Below, piece after piece: positions 36,376-45,900 of a stretch of DNA of 64,000 nucleotides. Where the stretch lies: the NCBI GenBank assembly GCA_964610175.1, contig CAZSVE010000001.1:1-64000 (forward strand). Reading direction: 5' to 3'. Position 1 is the first letter of the stretch; each line of letters begins with the position of its first letter. The DNA is from CAZSVE01 sp964610175 (lineage in GTDB: Bacteria; Pseudomonadota; Gammaproteobacteria; HK1). The notes under the pieces were generated by a model, which saw only the letters and a program-made list of their open reading frames with translations, had not been told where the DNA came from and did not search any database. Position numbers and translations under genes: made by a program.

Positions 36376-37548
36376 TCATGGCTGGCCTCCCAGTACGTTC
36401 TTTTCCCACAATTCGGAAAGGCTGTAACGCTCGAGCCAATCCCGAAGCTGCTCACCATCCAGCTTCTTGAAAACCGAAGACCGACTTTCCTCATCGCGCT
36501 CGACGATGAGCAAATCCTCCGGAGAGAACTCATCCACCAGACGGGTGGATTGTGTCGCCAGCAACATTTGGGTCTTGTGAGAGACGCTGCGGACCATCCC
36601 GGCCAATTCCGCGATTGCGGCGGGATGGAGCCCGAGCTCCGGCTCGTCCACCACGATAAATTGGGGCAACAGCTCCGAAGGCTGCAACAGCAGGGTGGTC
36701 AGCGCCATGAAACGCAGGGATCCATCGGATATCTGATGAGGGCCGAACAGATAATCGTTTCCGCTGGCGTCCGTCCAATTCAAGCGGACATAGTTTGCAT
36801 TCTCCGGCAGGGTATTCAGTACGAAATCATGGAATTCGGGCATGACCCGCCGGATATGTCGCACAATCCGGTCATAGTACCGCCGGTAGTCGGCACTCTC
36901 CTTGAGCCTCTTCAGGAAGGCGGCCAGATTTCCGGCGTCGCTGCGCAGATAATCGACATCATCCACATAGCCCCGATCCTTTATCTTGGCGGTATCCGAT
37001 GTATCGTGAAACTGATAGGTCCGGATCCCGAATAACAGACCAGTTACGACCTTGCTCGCGGTCCTGGTTCTGGCATCGTCACGTAATCCGGTCTCGAGAC
37101 CACCGACACTCGATAAATAATACGCTCGAGGGCTGTCCTACTCCTTTCTTTGGTATGTGACACCCTCTCCACTGACGAACAGGCGGTCGGGCATCCCATA
37201 AGCGAGTCTCACCTCGTAGGTATCGGCTGCCTCCTGCTGCGACGAAAAATAGAGCTTGAAGGCAATGGTTTCCGTCGTTTTGCTTCCGTAGAACAACAAC
37301 TGATTGACGCCCTGTCTCCCCACATATTGCTGCAAGGCGCCCGTGGTCATGAAATTCAGCAGTTTGAAAAACGACACCAGATTGCTTTTCCCCGATCCGT
37401 TGGCACCCAGCAACACCGTTACATCCCCTAATGGAATGCTCTGTCCTTCTTCTCCACTGAAAGACTTGAATCCCTTTATATCGATTCGGTTCAACTTCAG
37501 CCTTTCGGAAGAATCGCGCTCGTTGAAGATATTTTTTCTGGTGTCCAT
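36376..37548 (-). pseudogene. AAA-family ATPase (RecF/OLD-like) interrupted by an amber codon
   Basis: One continuous frame of 391 codons with a single internal TAG at 37138-37140 (after TYQRKE, before DSPRAYYLSSVGG). The N-part has DIKGFKSF and Walker A LLGANGSGKSNL. The C-part has ISDGSLRFMALTTLLL (signature-like), Walker B FIVVDEPELGLHPAAI and the switch ATQSTRLVDEF. Sequence on both sides of the stop is conserved in character, so the mutation looks recent. ATG at 37548; the frame above it is R1. Such ATPases occur alone or beside nucleases in defence islands, and the Rpn nuclease lies just downstream. Suppression of the stop cannot be excluded. Confidence 0.85.
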
Positions 37549-37550
37549 TT

Positions 37551-37632
37551 TTTTGATTCTTTCCTGATCATCTTGGCAAATGAGACAAGCTCTACAGAAC
37601 AGCAATCTTGCTTTGCCGACGCTAAATCACGT
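37551..37632 (-). repeat. R1 repeat, divergent partial, minus orientation
   Basis: The central part is recognisable (GCAAATGAGACAAGC; CTTGCTTTGCCGACGC). A detached GGCGAAGCTTCGCC palindrome is at about 37683-37696. The rest of 37633-37872 shows no gene. Confidence 0.6.
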
Positions 37633-37872
37633 CGATTTTTCACTAGACGATTCCTCTGCACCGAAAGGATTTCCTGCAAGGGCGAAGCTTCGCCAGGCAG
37701 CACTTTCATGGCGACCGTGCCATCGCGACCGAAGCAAAAGGGCCTTCGATCCGGGCGGGATCCGGAAGGAATGGATTTTTCCTCCGGTCGCGATGACCCC
37801 CGGTATTTTTACCTGGTTTGTTTGGCTGGTTTCTTTACCGGGCAGGTTGTGCCATCGCTTGCCTGGGATACC

Positions 37873-39057
37873 TTATGGCGATTCGGGATTCCAGGCGCGA
37901 CCCACGGCAACGGCCACTTTTGGGGCCACGGTGCGGTCGAGGGGGTCGGGAATAATATAATCCGGGGACGGATCCGCAATCGTGTCCGCCAATGCATGGG
38001 CAGCGGCGATCTTCATCTCGGCGGTAATCCGGGCGGCCCCGACATCCAGGGCGCCTCGAAAAATACCGGGGAAGGCCAGGACGTTGTTTACCTGGTTGGG
38101 GAAGTCGCTACGGCCGGTGCCGACGACGACCGCACCGCCCTTCTTTGCCTCCTCGGGCATGATCTCCGGAATGGGATTGGCCATGGCGAGAATAATCGGG
38201 TCCTTGGCCATGCGCTTTACGTGTTTCGCCTCGAGCACGTTACCCTTACTGACTCCGATGAAGACGTCGATGTCTTCCAGGTTGTCGTACAACGGGCCTT
38301 CACGCCCCCCCTGATTGGTGAAGGCAAGCAGCTCTTTCTTGACGTCGTTGAGATCATCGCGGTTTTTATGGATCGTGCCCTTTGAATCGCAGACGGTGAT
38401 CTCCTTGACGGGAATGCAGACGTTGGGATCGAAACCGACACAACGCAGCAAGCGTGCGATGGCGATGCCTGCCGCGCCCGCGCCGTTGATGAGCACGCGC
38501 ATATCGGTAAGTTCCCGTCCAACCACCCGTGCCGCATTGATAAGGCCGGCAAGCAATACGATGGCGGTACCGTGTTGGTCGTCGTGAAAGACCGGAATGC
38601 CGAGATCCTGCAGGCGGGCCTCGACCTCGAAGCAACGCGGTGAGGTGATGTCCTCCAGGTTGATGCCACCGAAGACCGGGGAGATGCGGCGAATCGTTTC
38701 GATGATCTCGTCGGTATCCTGGGTGTCGATGCAAATGGGCCATGCGTCGATATTGGCGAATTCCTTGAAGAGAAGCGCCTTTCCTTCCATAACGGGGATC
38801 GCCGCCAGGGCGCCGATGTTTCCCAGGCCGAGCACCGCCGAGCCATCGCTGACGATGGCGACGGTGTTGTGCTTCAAGGTCAATTTTCTGGCCTGCTCCG
38901 GATCCTGGGCAATGGCTTCGCAGGGCCTGGCGACGCCGGGCGTGTAGGCGAGCGAGAGGTCGTCTCGCGACTCGAGCGGAATCTTGTTGACGATCCCGAT
39001 TTTTCCTCGTAACTGCTCGTGAATGATAAGGGAACGTTCATAGAGATCGGTCATCAT
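37873..39057 (-). CDS. Malic enzyme, short form
   Basis: A 394-residue oxidative malate decarboxylase (malate to pyruvate plus CO2 with NAD(P)). Markers: SLAYTPGVARPCEAI, VSDGSAVLGLGNIGA, FHDDQHGTAIV with metal ligands, a Rossmann motif LINGAGAAGIAIA, and ANPIPEI. It lacks the phosphotransacetylase-like tail of MaeB and is much shorter than SfcA, matching the compact bacterial form. Coenzyme preference cannot be read. Third in a minus-strand row after nspC and the carboxynorspermidine dehydrogenase. Confidence 0.93.
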   Translation of the reverse strand: MMTDLYERSLIIHEQLRGKIGIVNKIPLESRDDLSLAYTPGVARPCEAIAQDPEQARKLTLKHNTVAIVSDGSAVLGLGNIGALAAIPVMEGKALLFKEFANIDAWPICIDTQDTDEIIETIRRISPVFGGINLEDITSPRCFEVEARLQDLGIPVFHDDQHGTAIVLLAGLINAARVVGRELTDMRVLINGAGAAGIAIARLLRCVGFDPNVCIPVKEITVCDSKGTIHKNRDDLNDVKKELLAFTNQGGREGPLYDNLEDIDVFIGVSKGNVLEAKHVKRMAKDPIILAMANPIPEIMPEEAKKGGAVVVGTGRSDFPNQVNNVLAFPGIFRGALDVGAARITAEMKIAAAHALADTIADPSPDYIIPDPLDRTVAPKVAVAVGRAWNPESP

Positions 39058-39204
39058 TGCCTCCAGGATTCAAGGGAATCGGAAAATATTTGTGGTTGAT
39101 TATTCGCCGAAATCGCGAAAAGACCCGTTGCGATCGAGCCGCAACGAAAAAAGAATGGCTTTTTACGAATTTACCGGCAATGCGTTCGATCATCGATCAC
39201 TATT

Positions 39205-39312
39205 TCGTTTATTTCCCGCTCGGCTGGACAATTGGATCAAGCCTTACAAGGTACCGATTTCGCTTTACCAATACGGGATCATGCGTTGTCGGTTCGAGCA
39301 CAAGCTTCGCTA
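39205..39312 (-). repeat. R1 repeat, minus orientation, downstream of the dehydrogenase
   Basis: In gene orientation it begins with the TAG stop codon of the upstream gene (39310-39312). Confidence 0.88.
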
Positions 39313-40533
39313 GTCATTTTCCTCTCTTATCTCCGTCTCCAATCCCATTTTATGAAGCAAATCGAGAAACGGGTCGGGATCGAGTTCTTCGATGTTGACC
39401 ATCTTTTTCACGTCCCATGTTCCGTTTGCGATCAAAACAGCCGCCGCGACCGGGGGAACGCCTGCCGTATAAGAGATGGCCTGGGATTCGACCTCGTCAT
39501 AGCATTTTTCATGATCGCAGATGTTATAGATGAAGACCTCCCGATCCCGACCGTCTTTCCTGCCCTTGATAAGATTGCCGATACAGGTCTTGCCCGTGTA
39601 CTCGGGCGCCAGGGAATCGGGAGCGGGCAGGCATGCCTTGACGACCTTCAATGGCACGACTTCCAGTCCCTCGGCAGTGACCACCGGCTGTTCCGAGAGC
39701 AATCCTATATTTTTGAGCACGGTAAAACAGTTGATGTAATGATCGCTGAAACCCATCCAGAAGCGGATACTGTTGGCATCGATGTTTTTCCACAGGGAGT
39801 GCAGTTCGTCATGACCGTTCAAATAGACGGTGCGCTCGCCGATCCTGGGAAAATGGTATTTCCTTTTCTCGGAATGCACCGGTTTACTGGCCCACTGCCG
39901 GTCGATCCATGTCCATACCCTGCCGGTAAATTCCCTGAAGTTTATTTCGGGATCGAAATTGGTGGCGAAGAACTTGCCATGATCTCCCGCGTTTACATCC
40001 ATGATGTCTATCGTGTCGATGGTGTCGAAATGGTGTTTTTTCCCATACGCACAATAGGCATTTACGACGCCCGGATCGAAACCGGCCCCTAAGATGGCCG
40101 TTACCCCCTTTTCCCGACAGGCATCCAGGCGCTTCCACTCATAATTTGCATACCAGGGTGGGTTTTCGCAGATCTTGTCGGGTTCCTCATGAATGGCGGT
40201 ATCCATATAGGCGGCACCGGTTGCAAGGCAGGCCTCGAGCACCGACATGTTGATGAAGGCCGTTCCAAGATTGATGACGATGGAGGAATCGGTTTCCCTG
40301 ATGAGGTCGACGGTGGCGGGAATATCCAGGGCATCGATCCGTCGTGAGTACAGTCGATTGGCCTTTTCTTTCAGGTTGTTCTTTCTATGAACGCTCTCGA
40401 TGATTGCATCGCATTTGGCCTGTGTCCTGGAGGCAATGCAGATATCGCCCAGGATATGGTTATGCTGGGCGCATTTATGGGCCGCCACGCCGGCGACGCC
40501 ACCGGCGCCGATGATCAATACGTTTTTTCTCAT
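39310..40533 (-). CDS. Carboxynorspermidine/carboxyspermidine dehydrogenase
   Basis: A 407-residue saccharopine-dehydrogenase-like enzyme. The Rossmann motif VLIIGAGGVAGVAAH opens the protein when ATG 40533 is used (good AGGGGGGAATCG ribosome site); the frame is open to 40572. ILGAGFDPGVVNAYCAY and the domain ending agree with the CANSDH family, which condenses aspartate semialdehyde with a diamine (putrescine or 1,3-diaminopropane) using NADPH. With the nspC gene upstream it forms the alternative spermidine/norspermidine route. The stop codon is supplied by the R1 repeat. Confidence 0.93.
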   Translation of the reverse strand: MRKNVLIIGAGGVAGVAAHKCAQHNHILGDICIASRTQAKCDAIIESVHRKNNLKEKANRLYSRRIDALDIPATVDLIRETDSSIVINLGTAFINMSVLEACLATGAAYMDTAIHEEPDKICENPPWYANYEWKRLDACREKGVTAILGAGFDPGVVNAYCAYGKKHHFDTIDTIDIMDVNAGDHGKFFATNFDPEINFREFTGRVWTWIDRQWASKPVHSEKRKYHFPRIGERTVYLNGHDELHSLWKNIDANSIRFWMGFSDHYINCFTVLKNIGLLSEQPVVTAEGLEVVPLKVVKACLPAPDSLAPEYTGKTCIGNLIKGRKDGRDREVFIYNICDHEKCYDEVESQAISYTAGVPPVAAAVLIANGTWDVKKMVNIEELDPDPFLDLLHKMGLETEIREEND

Positions 40534-40607
40534 TCGATTCCCCCCTTCATCTCGGTGGTTCGGAAATAGCAAGGCTAGGCAGTTTTTGTTTATTTTCCGG
40601 TTAGTCA

Positions 40608-40740
40608 GTTACCCGAAAGAGCTTGAACAAAACGATCGAAAAATTTTCAATCTGTCATTTCGAGCGTAGCGAGAAATCTTCTGGCTTGAAAAATTCCAAA
40701 TGCACAAGATCTCTCCCTCCGGTCGAGATGACATATCCTT
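40608..40740 (+). repeat. R3 dispersed element
   Basis: GTTACCCGAAAG then TGAACAAAACGATC and a GTCATTTCGAGCG block; related to 60695-60850. An R1-end scrap (TTGTTTATTTTCCGG) precedes it at about 40585. Confidence 0.6.
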
Positions 40741-40743
40741 CAA

Positions 40744-40824
40744 GGTATCGGAAAAACAAAAATCCCGAGAGAACCAGTGCGCCCGCCAAGACCCACCCCG
40801 CTTCAGTCTTGGCGCGAAGCGCTG
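40744..40824 (+). repeat. R2 repeat, plus orientation
   Basis: GTATCGGAAAAACAAAAATC, then GCCAAGACCCACCCCGCTTC and CTTGGCGCGAAGCGC. Near-complete. Confidence 0.75.
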
Positions 40825-40938
40825 ACATGTCCTCCATGCGATGGAATTTCGGTTCCGGCTTTGCCGGGTTAGGGAACCCCTGAAAAAGCCATTCATGGCG
40901 TTTTTCGGAGACGGAAATCGAAAAGGGTAATCTTCGAT

Positions 40939-41040
40939 TTCCTTACATTCGCTTCGCGAACGCGTCTGATTTTACGAAGCGCCGGTTTTGCTTTATCGAT
41001 GCTTGGCTCTGCCTTGTCGGTTCGAGCACAAGCCTCGTCA
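40939..41040 (-). repeat. R1 repeat, minus orientation, after nspC
   Basis: Near-complete; its 5' end (AGCACAAGCCTCG in plus sense) lies next to the nspC stop. Confidence 0.8.
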
Positions 41041-41046
41041 GGTATT

Positions 41047-42309
41047 TCATGAATCCCTGGATTCGGTCGTGGCCTCGGGCGCCGCCGGGGTCATGGCATC
41101 GTCGCATGGCACCGCAGCGCCGGGAGAGACGCCTTTCGCGGCATTTTCGACGCCGATGACGCATGAATTCTGTTTTTCCGACAGATAATCCTCATAGGTC
41201 GGGGCGTAAACCACTTGCAGCGTGCCATCGAGCCTCCTATGGACAATCGACGGCATCTTTATGCCATTGAACCAGTTCTTCTTCACCATGGAATACGCGC
41301 CGACATTGTCGAAATGCAGCCTGTCTCCTCTGTGGATTTCACGGTCGAATCGATAAATGCCGAATCTGTCTCCGGCAAGGCAGGTTCTGCCGCAGACCAC
41401 ATAGACATGGCCATCATCCGGTTCCTGGAATTCTCCGGTATCCGACCAGGCCAGCGCTTCCCCCTCTTCCAGGGTGGGGGCGTATCCATAGGTCAGCACA
41501 TCGAGCAAATGGGGTTCCGTCCCTGCATCCACGATGAGCGTCGTTCGTTCATTGTGGACGATATCCAATACCGTGACCACCAATGAGGTGGAATGGGTCA
41601 CGGCCGCCTCGCCGGGCTCCAGATAGATCTCCACGTCGAACCTTTCGGCAAACGACTTCAATACCCGGCAAAAATCATCCAGGGGATAACCGTCCGTGGT
41701 AAACGTTACCCCACCGCCCAGGCTTACCCACTCCAGGCGATGCAACAATCCACCGAAGCGATCCCCTATCATTTTCAAGTGACTGGAAAATCCATGGAAA
41801 TCCGCGTGGTCGCAATTGTAATGGAACATCACGCCATCGAGTTCCGCGCCGATATCCTCCGGGAGGGCCGGACCCGGCACGCCCAGCCTGGAATACCTTC
41901 CAACCGGGTCGCTCAAGGGATGACATGACCAGCCCACCATGGGATTGACACGCAATCCAACCGAAACCGACCCGATGCCATCCTTGTATGTCCTCAATTG
42001 ACTCATGGAATTGAAGATAATCTTATCGCAATACTCGGCCATCTCTGCCACGTCTTCCTTCGAGTACGCCACACAATATCCATGGGTCTCTCCGCCGAAT
42101 TTCTCGTAACCGAGTCTCGCCTCATAGGGCCCGCTGCTGGTGGTCCCATCCAGGTATTTGCGCATCGATTCGAAAACGCACCAATTGGAAAAGCACTTCA
42201 GCGCCAGGACCGATTTCGCCCCGGATTTCTCCTTCACATACTTGATCCGCTCCAGATACTTGATCATGCGGGTTTCGTCGATTACATAAAACGGCGTATC
42301 CAGGTTCAC
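41047..42309 (-). CDS. nspC: Carboxynorspermidine decarboxylase
   Basis: A 420-residue PLP enzyme of the alanine-racemase fold that decarboxylates carboxy(nor)spermidine to (nor)spermidine. Lys in VLALKCFSNW is the PLP lysine; FHYNCDHADF, SLGGGVTFT and EPGEAAV follow; Cys in VVCGRTCLAGD is the second-subunit catalytic residue. The start is GTG 42309 with a GAGAGG site. After SEKQNSCVI the protein has about 35 extra Ala/Pro-rich residues not expected in the family. Works with the dehydrogenase encoded downstream. Confidence 0.95.
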   Translation of the reverse strand: MNLDTPFYVIDETRMIKYLERIKYVKEKSGAKSVLALKCFSNWCVFESMRKYLDGTTSSGPYEARLGYEKFGGETHGYCVAYSKEDVAEMAEYCDKIIFNSMSQLRTYKDGIGSVSVGLRVNPMVGWSCHPLSDPVGRYSRLGVPGPALPEDIGAELDGVMFHYNCDHADFHGFSSHLKMIGDRFGGLLHRLEWVSLGGGVTFTTDGYPLDDFCRVLKSFAERFDVEIYLEPGEAAVTHSTSLVVTVLDIVHNERTTLIVDAGTEPHLLDVLTYGYAPTLEEGEALAWSDTGEFQEPDDGHVYVVCGRTCLAGDRFGIYRFDREIHRGDRLHFDNVGAYSMVKKNWFNGIKMPSIVHRRLDGTLQVVYAPTYEDYLSEKQNSCVIGVENAAKGVSPGAAVPCDDAMTPAAPEATTESRDS

Positions 42310-42339
42310 GTGTCCTCTCCCGAATGTATAGAACTCCTA

Positions 42340-42445
42340 GAGAAGCTTGTGCTCGAACCGACATAATTTACCATTGGTAAAGCAAAATTGGCGTTTCGTA
42401 AAATGGTGACTCATTTACGAAGCTGAGCGGGAAATAAGCAAATTA
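42340..42445 (+). repeat. R1 repeat, plus orientation, upstream of nspC
   Basis: Its 5' end faces the minus-strand nspC start at 30 nt. Confidence 0.82.
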
Positions 42446-42913
42446 TCATTTCTTTCATGGCGCTGGCATCGATGCGCCACGGCCGATATCCGGCCAAGCT
42501 TCGCTGGGATTGGGAATGAGGCAAATGGCGAGTGGATATGGGATCGCCATTCCTCGGGGATATCCTCGTGGAGAAGCGCCGACTCGGTGCGGTGGCGATC
42601 TCGCCTCCCGATACCGGGGCGAGGTGGAATTTCGTGTCCGGTCCCAGTCGTTCCCGGACGATGGACGATGGGCGGGACAATCCTCGATGGGTTGACCATC
42701 CATGGCGATGTCCGCGACAACGAAGATCTCCGTGGGCCAGATATTCAGGTATCGAAAAAACAAGGATTCCGAAAGAACCGATGCGTGCGCCAAGACCCAC
42801 CCCGCTTCGGTCTTGACACGAAGCGCCAACCTGTTCCCGCGCCGGCCCGATAATCAGGATTACGGACCCGAGATCTCTATCCCCCAAAGGTCGAGAAGAT
42901 CCCTGGCGAAGCT
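42446..42913. other. Gap with R2 and no gene
   Basis: No coding sense. Apart from R2 it holds two scraps of the R1 palindrome (about 42494 and 42904), the second directly at the PKS 3' end. Confidence 0.45.
42748..42830 (+). repeat. R2 repeat, plus orientation
   Basis: Most complete copy: GTATCGAAAAAACAAGGATT, GTGCGCCAAGACCCACCCCG, TTGACACGAAGCGCC. Confidence 0.75.
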
Positions 42914-45900
42914 TCACCCGTTTCGATGTGCCATCGAAACGGGTATTTCGCTCGCGATATAGCCTTTGTCGCGTTCGGTCAGTGCAAGGTAGGTCGTGTT
43001 ACCGGTCGCGATTCGCTGGCCGTTGGCAGTGAGATTCACGAATTCCACCGCAAAATCACATCCATGGGATCTTCGTTCGGTTAGTTTGGCCCGGGTTTCG
43101 ATTCGGTCGCCGGGCATTGCCTCCGCGCTGTGGTCGATGCGCAAGCGTACCGCGTAGTAGCAACCCATGGGGAGTGGCGCCGCCTGCAGTATCGATTGGC
43201 AGGCGCGATCGAGCCAAAGTGCATAGTGGGAAAAGTAGATGTTTCCGACGAAGTTGGAAAAGCCGTTATCGGTGTCGGTAATGATGCTCGCGGTCATTTC
43301 CCCGTCGTTCGTATCGGCATTGCGACGCCACAGAGATGTCTCGGTCTCTGGTGCAATGATCTTCCCGGGGGCTTCGGGCGGGGAGAAGGGCCTGGCGCCC
43401 TCCGTTGGTGTTCTGGCCGCCAGAAATGTGGAAAAAAATGCCGGAAGCGGTTCCACCGCGACATGCCCTTCGGGACCGATATCCACCCAGGTCAGGCGCT
43501 GACGCCCACGCCCGGCGATACTGACGGGCCTGCCATCGGCATCTATCTCCGCCCACTGAAAACCGAGTTCGAAGGTGGAGGGACTCGTGGCAAGAATACG
43601 CTCGATCCATACCCAGGCGCGGATCCCGGCGGAGAATACCGGTGGGCCGAAGATCCGGATCTCGGAAAAATTGGTGACCATTCCCTTGCCGCCCACGCCG
43701 AATGCCTCGGCCAACGGCTCGCGGATTTCGGACATGGCATGTTCCCGGACATCCCCCAGCCAGCGGAAGAAAACGGGGGCGGTGGCGACGCGAAGTGGCG
43801 GCAGCACATCCTTGAAGGTCAACACCTCGTCCCGTTCGTAGTGTATGGGGTGCGATGGGGCGAGGGCGTTATCCGTGGCTCTCCGTGGCGCTGCCGCGTC
43901 GTCGGCGCCCGTTTCATTCCCCGAGAACACCGCCACCGCCATGGCCCCGGTCAGCACGAATTCCCGTATGGAAATCAGCGCGCTCCCCCCGATACGCCCA
44001 TCCGTTATCTCCAGGGGAATCACATCGTCGGGGATCACGTTGTCTCTGGTGGCAGTCACATCCATGATGCGGACATCCGCATCTTCGATGGCCGCCCTGG
44101 TGAGACATTCGTGTAGCGCCAGGGTGGCCGCTCCGGCATATTCCGGATGATGGAACCATTCCGTCAGGGTACGCCATAGCCCGTGGTACGTCTCGGGTAG
44201 TATTTCGATCCAGGCGGTGGGCCGCCGCGCCACCTTCCGCAGGGCGCAGGTTGCGATGCCGGACCCGGCGATTGTCAATGAACGTCCACTGTCATGGGAG
44301 ACGGATGTCCGCGGGGTGTCTCCCGGTTGTAGGATCGGTTGTTTACCACTGTCATCTCCACCGATTGCGGATGGGGCTATCCCGATTCGTGCATCGATCC
44401 GATTGGCCGCGGCAGTATGTCGAGCCCCCTGATCGCCATCATCGGTGGCACCGAGGGCCAAATCGTGAATGCCGATTTCCTTGCAGGCCTCTGCAAGGGG
44501 TGCAATGGACTCACGATCGAGGGCTATGGGATCGAAAAACGCATCGGCATCCGGACGGTTGCCGAACCGATCGACGATCGTCGTTTTGTAACCATCCAGG
44601 ATTGCCGCCATCCGGCCGGTTTCCGAGTCCAGTGCCACGATCCGGGATACGTACCCGTTCTCGGTCTTTTCCACGATTTCGGCGGAAACCGTTGTCAGGC
44701 CACTTTCGAAAGCGGGTGCAAATACGATGATGTCATCGATACCCACCGGCAGACAGAGATCTTTCGGCACCAGGATCTGTAGTGATTGCAGGAGTGCATC
44801 GAGGAAGTAGGTATCCGGTATCGATGCCGCATGCGCCGCCTCCCGACGTACCGTAAAGGTTCCACGTCGATGAATGGGGTCAGAGAGGTCGAGGCTGTCC
44901 ACCGACAGAATTCTCTGGAACAGTGGACCCTGGAAGAGGATCGCATCGTACAGACAGCTACCGAGCTCCGGCGACGGAACCGATCCGCTCCAGCCGGGAT
45001 CGGTTTCCTCTCCTGGTGGCGGGGTATCGGCAAGGGTGAGCGTCGCCGCGAAGGCGGGCTCGGACCAGGCGCTGCCGGGGCTTCCCACCCTGGCATCGTA
45101 TATTCCCGGCGCGCCGGTGTATCTCGTATCCACCTCGATGGGGGTTTTTCCGTTCGGCACCGCGATGATCGGGCGTTGGATATCGATTCCACGGATGCCG
45201 GTTACCCGACCGACGCCAGTCCGACCAGCCCCGGCAAGGGCAATGCTTGCCTCGGCCATGGCCCGCAAGGCGAAGACCAGTGGGAGTAGAAGCGATCCGC
45301 GGAAGTCGTGATCCGGCAACCACGGGTCCCTGTCGGTCGTAAGTACGGGTTGTGCCACCAGGAGGGATTCGGGCTCGAACGCCACCAAATCCTCGACGAA
45401 TCGCATGGGGACCGTCTCCGGCACATGGCGCGCCAGACGCCAGGTCGCCAGTCCGTGCATGGGGGCGGCAATGATCAGGGGGGAGGGCAACACCCTGGCG
45501 CGGCAACATCGCACCAGCCAATCGATGCCCGCATCCACCGGAACGGAGGCGACCCGCAGTTTCTCCAGTGCGCTTGCGACCCCGAACTTCGCGCCCATGC
45601 CGATATCCGCCCAGACACTATAGGCAGGACAAACCACGCGGATATTCGGATATGCCCGGCCAAGCGCCGATAGCTGGCCGGACAGGGTCTCGTTTGCGAG
45701 GGCGTAGCCAGCGTTGTTTCTCATCCCCACCGTGCCGATGACCGATCCGAAACCGACGCAAAGACGAAGCCCATCGAGGTCGAGTGCGGAGAGTAGATTG
45801 GAAAACCCGATGGTCTTCACGGCATATTCCCGCCGCAGCTTCGCCCCATCGATCTGCTGGACGGGAGCCGGTCGATTGACCCCGGCGCCATGGACAAGCC

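Noticed and set aside
36376..37605. Two separate genes on either side of the amber codon
   Set aside because: Both halves are in the same frame, and the intervening 57 codons read as sensible protein, so one interrupted gene explains the data better.
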